This document shows positions 57,911 through 64,000 of a stretch of DNA of 64,000 bases, piece after piece. Each line of letters starts with the position of its first letter. The first letter of the stretch is position 1. The position numbers and the translations under genes are program-made. The notes under the pieces are model-generated. The model saw only the letters and a list, made by a program, of their open reading frames with translations, made no database searches and was not told the origin of the DNA. Where the stretch lies: NCBI GenBank assembly GCA_030651895.1, contig JAUSBR010000005.1, forward strand, positions 1 to 64,000, in the 5' to 3' direction. This DNA is from Sideroxyarcus sp. GTDB lineage: Bacteria > Pseudomonadota > Gammaproteobacteria > Burkholderiales > Gallionellaceae.

Positions 57911-59361
57911 CAGATGAGATATTGATCAACGTCACCCCGCAGGAAACCCGCGTGGCAGTGATGCAACAGGGCGTCGTGCAGGAGCTGCACATCGAGCGCG
58001 GCAGCCAGCGCGGCCTCGTCAGCAACGTCTATATCGGCAAGGTGAAACGCGTCCTGCCCGGCATGCAGTCCGCTTTCATCGACATCGGCCTGGAACGCTC
58101 GGCCTTTCTGCATGTCGCCGACATCTGGGAAAACCAGCAGAACGGCGACGCCGCCAAACCCATCGAGAAAGTGCTGTTCGAGGGACAGAGCCTGCTGGTG
58201 CAGGTCATCAAAGATCCGATCGGCACCAAGGGCGCACGCCTTTCCACACAACTGAGTTTCGCCGGACGCCTGCTGGTGTTCCTGCCGCAGGAATCGCACA
58301 TCGGCGTGTCTCAGCGCATCGAGAGCGAAGCTGAACGCGAAGCACTGCGCGCCCAGCTTCAGCAGATACTGCCGGCCGAACACAAGGGCGGCTACATCAT
58401 CCGCACGCTGGCCGAGTCGGCGACCGATTGCGAATTGCGCGCTGACATCGCTTATCTCGACAAACTATGGAGCAACCTGCAACAGCAGGCACAGCGGGTC
58501 GCGCCCCCCGCCCTGCTGTACAAAGAACTGGACATCAGCTTGCGCGTGCTGCGCGATTGCGTGAACGAGTCGACCGGCCGCATCCTGGTCGACTCGCGCG
58601 AGACACATGAGCGCCTGCTGACCTTCGCCCGCGACTACATCGCCGACGCCGTGCCCAAACTGGAACACTATGTCGGCGCGCGTCCGCTGTTCGACCTCTA
58701 CAGCGTGGACGAGGAGATCGAGCGCGCCCTGTCGCGCCGCGTCGACCTGAAGTCCGGCGGCTACCTGATCATCGACCAGACCGAGGCGCTAACCACCGTG
58801 GACGTCAACACCGGCGGCTTCGTTGGCGGGCGCAATTTCGACGATACAATCTTCAAGACCAATCTGGAAGCGGCGCAAGTCATCGCACGGCAACTGCGCC
58901 TGCGTAACCTGGGCGGCATCATCATCTGCGACTTCATCGACATGGATACGGCCGAGCACCGCGACGCCGTGCTGGAAGAGTTCAAGAAGATGCTGGCACA
59001 CGACCATACCCGCATCAGCGTGAGCGGCTTCTCCTCGCTGGGACTGGTGGAGATGACACGCAAGCGCACGCGCGAGAGCCTGGCGCATGTGCTGTGCGAA
59101 CCCTGCCCCACCTGCCAGGGGCGCGGCGAGGTGAAGACCGCGCAGAGCGTGTGTTACGAGATCCTGCGCGAGATCGTACGTGAAGACCGCCAGTTCAACG
59201 GCCGCGAATACCGCATCCTCGGCTCGCAACAGGTCATCGACCTGTTCCTCGACGAGGAATCGCAGAGCCTCGCCCAGCTTTCCGACTTCATCGGCAAGCC
59301 GGTATCACTGCAAGTCGAGACTTTGTATTCGCAGGAACAATACGATGTCATCCTGATGTAG
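57907..59361 (+). CDS. rng: Ribonuclease G
   Basis: 484-residue endonuclease of the RNase E/G family, which matures the 5' end of 16S rRNA. N-terminal S1 domain (LVSNVYIGKVKRVLPGMQSAFIDIG), catalytic DNase-like domain with DVNTGGFVGGRN and DFIDMD (Mg-binding Asp), zinc link CEPCPTCQGRG, and no long C-terminal scaffold, which separates it from RNase E. Confidence 0.97.
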   Translation: MTDEILINVTPQETRVAVMQQGVVQELHIERGSQRGLVSNVYIGKVKRVLPGMQSAFIDIGLERSAFLHVADIWENQQNGDAAKPIEKVLFEGQSLLVQVIKDPIGTKGARLSTQLSFAGRLLVFLPQESHIGVSQRIESEAEREALRAQLQQILPAEHKGGYIIRTLAESATDCELRADIAYLDKLWSNLQQQAQRVAPPALLYKELDISLRVLRDCVNESTGRILVDSRETHERLLTFARDYIADAVPKLEHYVGARPLFDLYSVDEEIERALSRRVDLKSGGYLIIDQTEALTTVDVNTGGFVGGRNFDDTIFKTNLEAAQVIARQLRLRNLGGIIICDFIDMDTAEHRDAVLEEFKKMLAHDHTRISVSGFSSLGLVEMTRKRTRESLAHVLCEPCPTCQGRGEVKTAQSVCYEILREIVREDRQFNGREYRILGSQQVIDLFLDEESQSLAQLSDFIGKPVSLQVETLYSQEQYDVILM

Positions 59362-59409
59362 CGCATTCCCGCGTCACGAAACGGCATCCGAAGATACCCC
59401 GTCTCCACG

Positions 59410-59436
59410 AAAAGAGCTGTATTTGCCGCTCTTTTT
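59410..59436 (+). terminator. Possible intrinsic terminator after rng
   Basis: AAAAGAGC (59410-59417) pairs with GCTCTTTT (59428-59435) around a 10-base loop and is followed by T and CC. It is 49 bases after the rng stop. The stem is AT-rich, so the call is moderate. Confidence 0.5.
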
Positions 59437-59501
59437 CCTGCCTGTCCAGACATTCCGCCTGTTAGGCTACGCTTCCACATCCATCGACATACAGGTGCTC
59501 C

Positions 59502-60293
59502 ATGAATCGACTGTTCTTGCCGCTATTGATCGCCTTACTGGCACTGACCAGGCCCGCTTGCGCATTGGATGCGCACGGGCACGAGGCTGCCGTTGACCAA
59601 AGCGCGATCATCGTCGCCTTTCTGAACAATCTGAAAGCCGACAACAGCGTGTACATGAGCTCGCGCAAGATCGAATTCTTTGCTGCGCTCTCCAAGGGGC
59701 AGACCCCCGTAGCCACGGTGGTCACCTGTTCGGATTCGCGCGTACAGGCCAACATGTTCGACCGCTCCCCTGAAGGCGATCTGTTCACCGTGCGCAACAT
59801 CGGCAACCAGATGGCGACCGCCGAAGGCTCGGTCGAATACGGCGTGCATCACCTGCACACCCCGGTACTGTTGTTCATAGGTCACTCCCGCTGCGGTGCC
59901 ATTGCCGCAGTGAGCGGCAACTACTCCAAGGAATCAGCTGCCATCAGGCGCGAACTGGACACTATCACCATCTCCAAAGATCTAAACAACATCGACGGCG
60001 TGAAGGCCAACGTGCATAACCAGGTCACCGGCGCCAGGCTGAAGTTCGCGGAGGAGATCGGCGCGGGACGCCTGCTCGTCATCGGCGCGGTCATGGACTT
60101 TGCCGACGACCTGCATCAGGGCGCGGGCAAACTGCACATCGTCAACATCAACGGCGAGACCGATCCCGCCAAGCTGGAAAATGTAAGCGCCCTGCTGGCC
60201 AAACTAAAACCCAAGGCAGCGCCCGAAGCAGCGCCAAAGAAGCCCGTGGCAAGCAAGCCCACCGCTGCGCCAGCCACTGCAGCACACCACTAG
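59502..60293 (+). CDS. Exported beta-class carbonic anhydrase
   Basis: 263-residue zinc enzyme interconverting CO2 and bicarbonate. Zinc ligands Cys76 (VTCSDSR, with Asp78-Arg80 dyad), His128 and Cys131 (GHSRCG) are present. The N-terminus is a signal peptide (FLPLLIALLALTRPACA before LDAHG), so it should act in the periplasm, unlike most beta-carbonic anhydrases. The last 40 residues are a Lys/Pro/Ala-rich tail (KPKAAPEAAPKKPVASKPT). AGGTG lies before the ATG. Stand-alone gene ended by a terminator. Confidence 0.93.
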   Translation: MNRLFLPLLIALLALTRPACALDAHGHEAAVDQSAIIVAFLNNLKADNSVYMSSRKIEFFAALSKGQTPVATVVTCSDSRVQANMFDRSPEGDLFTVRNIGNQMATAEGSVEYGVHHLHTPVLLFIGHSRCGAIAAVSGNYSKESAAIRRELDTITISKDLNNIDGVKANVHNQVTGARLKFAEEIGAGRLLVIGAVMDFADDLHQGAGKLHIVNINGETDPAKLENVSALLAKLKPKAAPEAAPKKPVASKPTAAPATAAHH

Positions 60294-60311
60294 ACCGGAT
60301 CAAAGCTCAAT

Positions 60312-60341
60312 AAAAAACGCCGCTCGATGAGCGGCGTTTTT
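60312..60341. terminator. Bidirectional intrinsic terminator between carbonic anhydrase and HU
   Basis: CGCCGCTC (60318-60325) and GAGCGGCG (60329-60336), loop GAT, are flanked by AAAAAA on one side and TTTTT on the other. It should end both the carbonic anhydrase transcript and, from the other strand, the HU transcript. Confidence 0.9.
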
Positions 60342-60364
60342 ACAAGCCTGAACGGCTTGGGTGA

Positions 60365-60649
60365 TTACTTCTTGGCGCCGTTGACTGCAGCCTTCAGAGT
60401 AGCACCTGCCTTGAATGCGGGCTGCTTGGAAGCTTTGATCTTGATCGCTGCGCCGGTAGCCGGGTTGCGGCCGTTGCGGGCTGCGCGCTTGCGCACTTCG
60501 AATGTACCGAAGCCAACCAGCGCAACATTGTCGCCCTTCTTCAGGGAAGCAGTGATGATGTCGATCAGTGCCGCGATGTTGCGGTCGGCGTCAGCCTTGC
60601 TGCTGCCAGTCTTGGTTGCCAGTGCGTCGATCAGTTCTTTGCGGTTCAT
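60365..60649 (-). CDS. hupB: DNA-binding protein HU
   Basis: 94-residue nucleoid protein. MNRKELIDALATKTGSSKADADR, VALVGFGTFEVRKRAARNGRNPATG (beta-arm) and C-terminal FKAGATLKAAVN are characteristic of HU-beta. ATG at 60649 has AGGGAG upstream. The gene appears to be transcribed alone. Confidence 0.97.
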   Translation of the reverse strand: MNRKELIDALATKTGSSKADADRNIAALIDIITASLKKGDNVALVGFGTFEVRKRAARNGRNPATGAAIKIKASKQPAFKAGATLKAAVNGAKK

Positions 60650-61134
60650 GAGTAAACTCCCTGTAGTTGATGGTTGAAGTACCGTGTAGTCAAAGTACCG
60701 GAGCGGATTGTTGTAGATATTTGGCGGAATGGCAAGGGGTTGCATGCAAATGATTTAGCAAACCTGCAACAGGCCGGTCGGCCCGAAAAGCCTGCTACGC
60801 CTGCAATAAACGCCCCTACGCGACCGGCGATACTCCGTCTGGCCGCGTTCCCCGACAACGAAAACACCCTCCACCTCCTTGTAAATAAAGGCTTCCATGG
60901 CCATTCTCCCGTCGCCGCCCTCACGCCACGGACCGGGTCATGCAACGCTCACCTGTAACAGTATTACCGTTATCCAAGGCGAATCGAACGGCGGATCGAG
61001 CAAAATCATGGACGAGGACAACATCATGAAAATGCACCTGCGCATCAAAGTAATAGCGGGATATATAGGCCGTTTGGCCTATTGACGGCGGCTGTGCTAG
61101 TGGCTAGGCAGGGAAGCGAAACCGGACGTGAACG
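60650..61134. other. Intergenic region without a clear gene
   Basis: 485 bases between the divergent-facing HU promoter side and the 3' end of the SRPBCC gene. I see no RNA family. A 7-bp hairpin (ATAGGCC at 61065-61071, GGCCTAT at 61076-61082, loop GTTT) is present, and CCGGTCG near 60776 can pair with CGACCGG near 60820. A 19-codon reading frame at 61026-61085 has GAGG 8 bases upstream but no other support. Confidence 0.5.
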
Positions 61135-61737
61135 TCATCTCGCTTCCTGCTCCCCACCCATCGCCAGTTGCGCGGCTTCACAACTCTCCGCGGGTTTGTC
61201 CTTGCGCTGCTCGGCCAGAAGCGCGATCGCGCTGAAACGATCGATCAGCCCGTTACGGGCGAAGTGGTCGATGATGAAGAGCGGGATCAGGGTGTCAGGT
61301 TCCCACAGCCCCCGGAACTTGAGTCTGCTGCCCTGTGCATTCGGCTCGATCTCCCAGTTGCCCTGGAACATCTTCGAGTCGCCACTCAGCTGGGTGAAAC
61401 TGATGCGTTCATAGGGTTGCTCGGTGTATTCCATCACCGAATGCAGGCGGACATGAAAGAACAGCACGCGCTCATCGGCGGTGCGCTCCACCCTGACCTT
61501 GTCCGGTGCTTCGCGGAACGCCAGCGACTCGACCATACCTGGCAATTCCTTCGCCGCTTCGTAATCGGTCAGGTAACGGTAAGCGGCACAGCCCGGCAAC
61601 GGCGTATCGAAGCTGGCGACGAAGCTGTACTGGCTCCCCTCCCGCTTCACCTCCACCTGCAATCCGGGGTAAGGCGTATCCGGCCAGGCTGGAGAGGCCG
61701 TCAGCAAAAGCAGCAGGAAAAGGATGCGCTTCATCAT
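61135..61737 (-). CDS. Exported SRPBCC (START-like) domain protein
   Basis: 200-residue protein with a signal peptide (ILFLLLLLTASPAWP before DTPYP) and a polyketide-cyclase/START-like domain (about 25-170: CAAYRYLTDYEAAKELPGMVES, QGNWEIEPNAQGSRLKFRG). The fold makes a hydrophobic cavity; the ligand is unknown. A charged tail follows. Two ATGs stand together at the start; 61737 has AAGG 7 bases upstream. It is 64 bases from yggU in the same direction. Confidence 0.8.
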   Translation of the reverse strand: MMKRILFLLLLLTASPAWPDTPYPGLQVEVKREGSQYSFVASFDTPLPGCAAYRYLTDYEAAKELPGMVESLAFREAPDKVRVERTADERVLFFHVRLHSVMEYTEQPYERISFTQLSGDSKMFQGNWEIEPNAQGSRLKFRGLWEPDTLIPLFIIDHFARNGLIDRFSAIALLAEQRKDKPAESCEAAQLAMGGEQEAR

Positions 61738-61801
61738 GCAGCGACCTTATAAGGAAGCTTTGTGACGCGGCTGTGACGGCCGGGTGAATCTTTGCAGACT
61801 G

Positions 61802-62086
61802 TTAGAGCAGCAAACTATCCGGCTCGACTATGCTGCCGCTGATCGCCACGACCTTGTGGCGGGATTGACCGCCCTGTTTGAGCTCGACCTGACGCAGCGG
61901 GACGCCGAAGGTGTCGGCGATGAACCTGAGCAGCGCTTCGTTGGCGCGCCCCTCGATGGGCGGAGCGGCGAGGCGGATCTTCAGCGCTTCACCGTGCAGC
62001 CCGGCCAGCTCGGTGCGCTTGGCACCGGGCTGGACATGCAAGGTCAGGGTGAGTATGTCGCCGCTGCGGCGGTACCACTCGCTCAC
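61802..62086 (-). CDS. DUF167-family protein YggU
   Basis: 94-residue YggU/UPF0235 protein with HVQPGAKRTELAGLHGEALKIRLAAPPIEGRANEAL. No proven biochemical function. The start is GTG at 62086, overlapping the yggT stop by four bases (GTGA). Confidence 0.92.
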   Translation of the reverse strand: MSEWYRRSGDILTLTLHVQPGAKRTELAGLHGEALKIRLAAPPIEGRANEALLRFIADTFGVPLRQVELKQGGQSRHKVVAISGSIVEPDSLLL

Positions 62087-62646
62087 AACAGGCTCTGGGC
62101 CGCCTGTTCCAGGGCACCGACAGGCACGATGAGGATGAGCTGGCAGATGATGAACAGGATCAACACCGAGAGGTCAACGTTGCCGACCGGCGGGATGCGA
62201 CGGCGCAGGGGTTGCAGAAAGGGACTGTTGACCGCATGCAGCATCGGCGCGAGCGGCGTATGCGGATTGACCCAGGACAGGATGGCTTCGGCAAGCAGCG
62301 TGATGATCAGCAGGTAGATGCTCAGTTGCAGCAGCTTGACCACCGTCCAGGCCAGCAACCCGGCCAGCGGAAATGTCACAGCTGATTGCTGCAACCACAC
62401 GAAAAGAGCGAGATAAATGAACTCGACCGCGAATGCCAGCAGCAGGGTAGCCGTATCCAGCCCCCGCAGTCTGGGGACGAAACGGCGCGCCCGCAGTACC
62501 GCAAAATCGGTGATCGCCATGACGAACTCGCCGAGCGGGTTGCGCATCGGCACCTGCAGCCACACGGCATGGAAGCGGAACAGCAGCACGGCCGCAAAAG
62601 GCTGCACCACCACATCGAGCAGGAAAGCGAGTGCCTGTCCTAACAT
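62083..62646 (-). CDS. YggT-family membrane protein
   Basis: 187-residue inner-membrane protein with two YggT repeats, each having a pair of hydrophobic segments (ALAFLLDVVVQPFAAVLLFRFHA and LSIYLLIITLLAEAILSWVNPHTP). The family is linked to osmotic shock response and cell division in other bacteria. ATG 62646 with GGAAGGA upstream is favoured over a GTG one codon earlier. It shares one base with the proC stop. Confidence 0.92.
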   Translation of the reverse strand: MLGQALAFLLDVVVQPFAAVLLFRFHAVWLQVPMRNPLGEFVMAITDFAVLRARRFVPRLRGLDTATLLLAFAVEFIYLALFVWLQQSAVTFPLAGLLAWTVVKLLQLSIYLLIITLLAEAILSWVNPHTPLAPMLHAVNSPFLQPLRRRIPPVGNVDLSVLILFIICQLILIVPVGALEQAAQSLL

Positions 62647-63458
62647 CACGCGTCCTTCCCCAGTTCGTCGCCCATCTCCTTCGATCGCTTCGCCGCGGCA
62701 TGGATGGCATCGACGATATCCTGCTTCACCCGGTTCGCATCCATGCTGAGCAGTGCGCGTTCGGTGGTGCCGTTCTTGGAAGTGACACGCGCGCGCAATG
62801 TGGCGACCTCATCACTGCTGTTCTCGGCCAGCTTGGTGGCGCCGAGAAAGGTATCCAGCACCATCTGGCGCGCCTGGGATTCTTCCACGCCCAGCTCGTA
62901 GGCCGCCTGCTGCATGGCCTCGATGAAATAGAACACATAGGCAGGACCGCTGCCAGAGATGGCGGTCACCGCATCCAGCCGTTCCTCGTCGTCCAGCCAG
63001 AAAGTGCTGCCGACCGCCGACAGGATCGCCTCGGCGCGGTGGCATTGCTCGGGCCGCACCACCGGCGTGGCATACAGCGCGGTGACGCCGCTGCGGATGA
63101 GCGCGGGGGTGTTGGGCATGCAGCGCACGATGTTCTGCGAGCCCACCCAGCGCGCGATATCCTGGGTGCGAATGCCGGCGGCGATAGAGATGACCAGTCG
63201 ATCTTCGAGAGAAGGAGCCAGTTGCAGGGCCACTTCCTGCAGTTGTTGCGGCTTGACCGAAAGGATCACGACTTCGCTGTGCGCGACCGCCTGCGCCATA
63301 TCGGTGGAAGCGCGGACGGCGAACTCGTTGTGCAATTCGGCACAGCGATCCTTGCTGACCTCCACGACATGCATCTTGGAAGGCGAGTAGCCGCGCTTGA
63401 TCAGTCCGCTGATCAGAGCCTTCGCCATGTTGCCGCCGCCGATGAAAGTGATCTTCAT
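62646..63458 (-). CDS. proC: Pyrroline-5-carboxylate reductase
   Basis: 270-residue enzyme for the final step of proline synthesis. FIGGGNMAKALISGLI (NAD(P)-binding), VKPQQLQEVA, VRCMPNTPALIRSGVTALYA and the GSGPAYVFYFIEAM region are typical. ATG 63458 overlaps the yggS stop by four bases. Confidence 0.97.
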   Translation of the reverse strand: MKITFIGGGNMAKALISGLIKRGYSPSKMHVVEVSKDRCAELHNEFAVRASTDMAQAVAHSEVVILSVKPQQLQEVALQLAPSLEDRLVISIAAGIRTQDIARWVGSQNIVRCMPNTPALIRSGVTALYATPVVRPEQCHRAEAILSAVGSTFWLDDEERLDAVTAISGSGPAYVFYFIEAMQQAAYELGVEESQARQMVLDTFLGATKLAENSSDEVATLRARVTSKNGTTERALLSMDANRVKQDIVDAIHAAAKRSKEMGDELGKDA

Positions 63459-64000
63459 TGTTTCTCCCCGTAGTCTCTGGCACCGAATATCGCCGTGCCG
63501 ATACGCACGATGGTGGCGCCTTCCATGATCGCTGCCGGATAGTCGTGCGACATCCCCATCGAGAGGGTATCCAGCCCCATTCCCCGCGCATTCAATTTTC
63601 GGAATATCTCCCGCATCCGGGCAAAAGGCAAGCGTTGCGACTTTTCGTCCGCAGCAGGTGCGGGTATCGACATCAATCCGCGCAACTTGAGGTTAGGGAG
63701 CCGCGCGACCGCCAGTGCCAGTTGTTCCACTTCATCCTCGGCGACACCGCTCTTGCTCTCCTCGCCACTCACGTTCACCTGTAGACAGACGTTCAAAGGC
63801 GGCAGATGAGAAGGACGCTGTGCGGAAAGACGTTCGGCCACCTTGAGCCGGTCCACGCTGTGCACCCAGGCGAAGTTCTCGGCGATGGGCCGCGTCTTGT
63901 TGCTCTGGATGGGCCCGATGAAATGCCACTCCAGCGGCAGATCGCGCAGGGCTGCGATCTTGTCCAGCGCTTCCTGCAAATAATTCTCGCCGAACGCGGT
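63455..64000 (-). CDS. yggS: PLP-homeostasis protein YggS (PROSC family), 5' end cut off
   Basis: The last 182 codons of a PLP-binding protein that controls free pyridoxal phosphate. FGENYLQEALDK, WHFIGPIQSNKTRP, VNVSGEESKSGV, LRGLMSIPAP and MGMSHDYPAAIMEGATIVRIGTAIFG are the family signatures. The reading frame runs off the window end; the N-terminal part with the PLP lysine is missing. It begins the yggS-proC-yggT-yggU group. Confidence 0.95.
   Translation of the reverse strand, partial: TAFGENYLQEALDKIAALRDLPLEWHFIGPIQSNKTRPIAENFAWVHSVDRLKVAERLSAQRPSHLPPLNVCLQVNVSGEESKSGVAEDEVEQLALAVARLPNLKLRGLMSIPAPAADEKSQRLPFARMREIFRKLNARGMGLDTLSMGMSHDYPAAIMEGATIVRIGTAIFGARDYGEKQ

Overview
The window is a compact, gene-dense piece of chromosome from a Gram-negative bacterium. 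Most likely it is a betaproteobacterium of the Nitrosomonadales/Gallionellaceae type; that placement is an inference from gene order and was not tested. The outer-membrane genes (lpxC, lgt), a meso-diaminopimelate-type MurE (DNPRNE motif), homodimeric AceE, ZapD/YacG beside pilC-pilD-coaE, the order dciA / M23 peptidase / secA / cNMP protein / argJ, and the order nadD-rsfS-rlmH-maf-rng all fit that group. Nearly all genes are housekeeping genes. I see no prophage, CRISPR array, transposase or restriction system.

Layout. 1-4.8 kb (minus strand): a branched-chain-amino-acid-type binding lipoprotein, two related monohaem cytochromes c (one periplasmic, one lipid-anchored), an orphan ParA-like ATPase and ilvD. 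4.9-10.9 kb (plus): lgt, a CNNM/CorC-type transporter, pilC, pilD, coaE, zapD, yacG. 10.8-18.4 kb (minus): a Nudix-ThiE-like fusion, a DUF815 ATPase, a roughly 290-bp repeat-filled gap, argJ, a cNMP-binding protein, secA and an M23 peptidase; dciA diverges from the latter. 19-20.1 kb: an exported CapA-like protein. 20.1-38.8 kb (minus): a complete dcw cluster (mraZ, rsmH, ftsL, ftsI, murE, murF, mraY, murD, ftsW, murG, murC, murB, ddl, ftsQ, ftsA, ftsZ) continuing into lpxC and a 65-residue membrane protein. It is read from a strong promoter with three MraZ boxes, and many genes overlap by a few bases.

39.0-42.6 kb: RNase P RNA, a small membrane protein, ppx, phoU and rpiA. 42.75 kb: a tRNA-Ala with anticodon CGC, then xerD and ogt (minus), the ribosomal operon rpsP-rimM-trmD-rplS, and a CcsA/YpjD-like protein divergent from ffh. 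48.5-55.7 kb (plus): a CbbY-type HAD phosphatase, ilvA, 5-formyl-THF cyclo-ligase and aceE-aceF without an adjacent lpd. 55.8-59.4 kb: nadD-rsfS-rlmH-maf-rng. 59.5-64 kb: an exported beta-carbonic anhydrase, HU, an empty stretch of about 480 bp, a secreted SRPBCC protein, and yggU-yggT-proC-yggS, the last cut by the window edge.

The main theme is cell-envelope growth and division, with translation, export and central-metabolism genes around it. I found no convincing undescribed system. The most unusual signals are an in-frame insertion in ftsQ made of two palindromes, several probable dispersed repeats in gaps, the tandem soluble/lipoprotein cytochrome pair next to an orphan ParA ATPase, and pilC-pilD without pilB.
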